Assembly (NCBI GenBank): GCA_030828265.1
Contig: JAURCW010000062.1
Span: forward strand, 1-7,392
Direction: 5' to 3'
Source: Burkholderiales bacterium
GTDB taxonomy: Bacteria; Pseudomonadota; Gammaproteobacteria; Burkholderiales; Burkholderiaceae_A
DNA length: 7,392 nucleotides
Shown: one piece after another, positions 7,302 to 7,392 of the stretch
Layout: each line of letters begins with the position of its first letter
Numbering within the stretch: position 1 is the first letter of the stretch
Translations under genes and position numbers: made by a program
The notes under the pieces: generated by a model
Seen by the model: only the letters and a program-made list of their open reading frames with translations
Databases searched by the model: none
Told to the model about the DNA's origin: nothing

Positions 7302-7392
7302 TGCGTTTGCTCGGGACCTTTTTGACTTGTCTGCACGGAGCTGGCATTGGGGACCCCGGTGTCCTCCAGTGCCTGCCTCACAGGCCCCGAGA
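7298..7392 (-). CDS. C-terminal end of the gene upstream of tssM, possibly tssL (partial)
   Basis: The last 30 codons of an ORF enter from the right edge and end at a TGA that shares ATGA with the tssM start. The visible tail, with VRQALEDTGVPNASSVQ then a polar end KGPEQTQ, carries no diagnostic motif. In many T6SS clusters tssL lies directly before tssM, sometimes with an OmpA-like C-terminal domain, so tssL is the natural guess from gene order alone. The four-base stop/start overlap is the main support that this frame is really coding. The frame of tssM itself is also open upstream to the window edge but contains no ATG, GTG or TTG there, so a longer tssM starting inside the window is not possible. 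Confidence 0.45.
   Translation of the reverse strand, partial: SGPVRQALEDTGVPNASSVQTSQKGPEQTQ

Noticed and set aside
7351..7364. Near-palindrome GGACCCCGGTGTCC
   Set aside because: It lies inside the probable coding end of the gene upstream of tssM, is short and GC-rich, and has no partner element. Chance is likely.
1..7392. Mobile elements, CRISPR arrays, tRNA or rRNA genes, T6SS effector/immunity pairs
   Set aside because: No transposase-like ORF, regularly spaced direct repeats, cloverleaf or rRNA-like sequence was seen. All larger open frames are accounted for by the five genes described, and no PAAR, VgrG or immunity-like gene is present.

Overview
The window reads entirely on the minus strand. 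It holds the end of a type VI secretion system (T6SS) gene cluster followed by two metabolic genes. Protein content suggests a Gram-negative proteobacterium, most likely a betaproteobacterium of the order Burkholderiales. That guess rests on the wording of the TssM, PurT and deacetylase sequences and on base composition that looks roughly balanced; it is not a firm identification.

Layout in the direction of transcription (right to left). (1) 7392-7298: last 30 codons of a gene cut by the window edge, possibly tssL by position only. (2) 7301-3267: tssM (IcmF), the large inner-membrane component of the T6SS envelope complex. Its start overlaps the previous stop as ATGA. (3) 3263-2157: tssA, the cap/priming protein of T6SS sheath assembly, three bases after tssM. 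(4) 2094-874: purT, formate-dependent GAR transformylase of purine synthesis, after a 62-base gap that contains a hairpin and a possible promoter. (5) 720-1: a polysaccharide-deacetylase/allantoinase-like (PuuE-type) protein whose C-terminus lies beyond the window, after a 153-base AT-rich spacer with two inverted repeats.

The genes in (1) to (3) look like one translationally coupled unit making the membrane complex (TssM, probably with TssL) and the TssA assembly factor. purT and the deacetylase point the same way but have no known part in secretion and probably mark the edge of the T6SS locus. The most notable observation is that TssM has the family fold landmarks but appears to have lost all three nucleotide-binding signatures of the usual TssM cytoplasmic domain. 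It also has only two evident membrane helices and carries all six of its cysteines in the predicted periplasmic part, arranged as three sequential pairs. I did not find evidence for a wholly new system, mobile element, CRISPR array or RNA gene.
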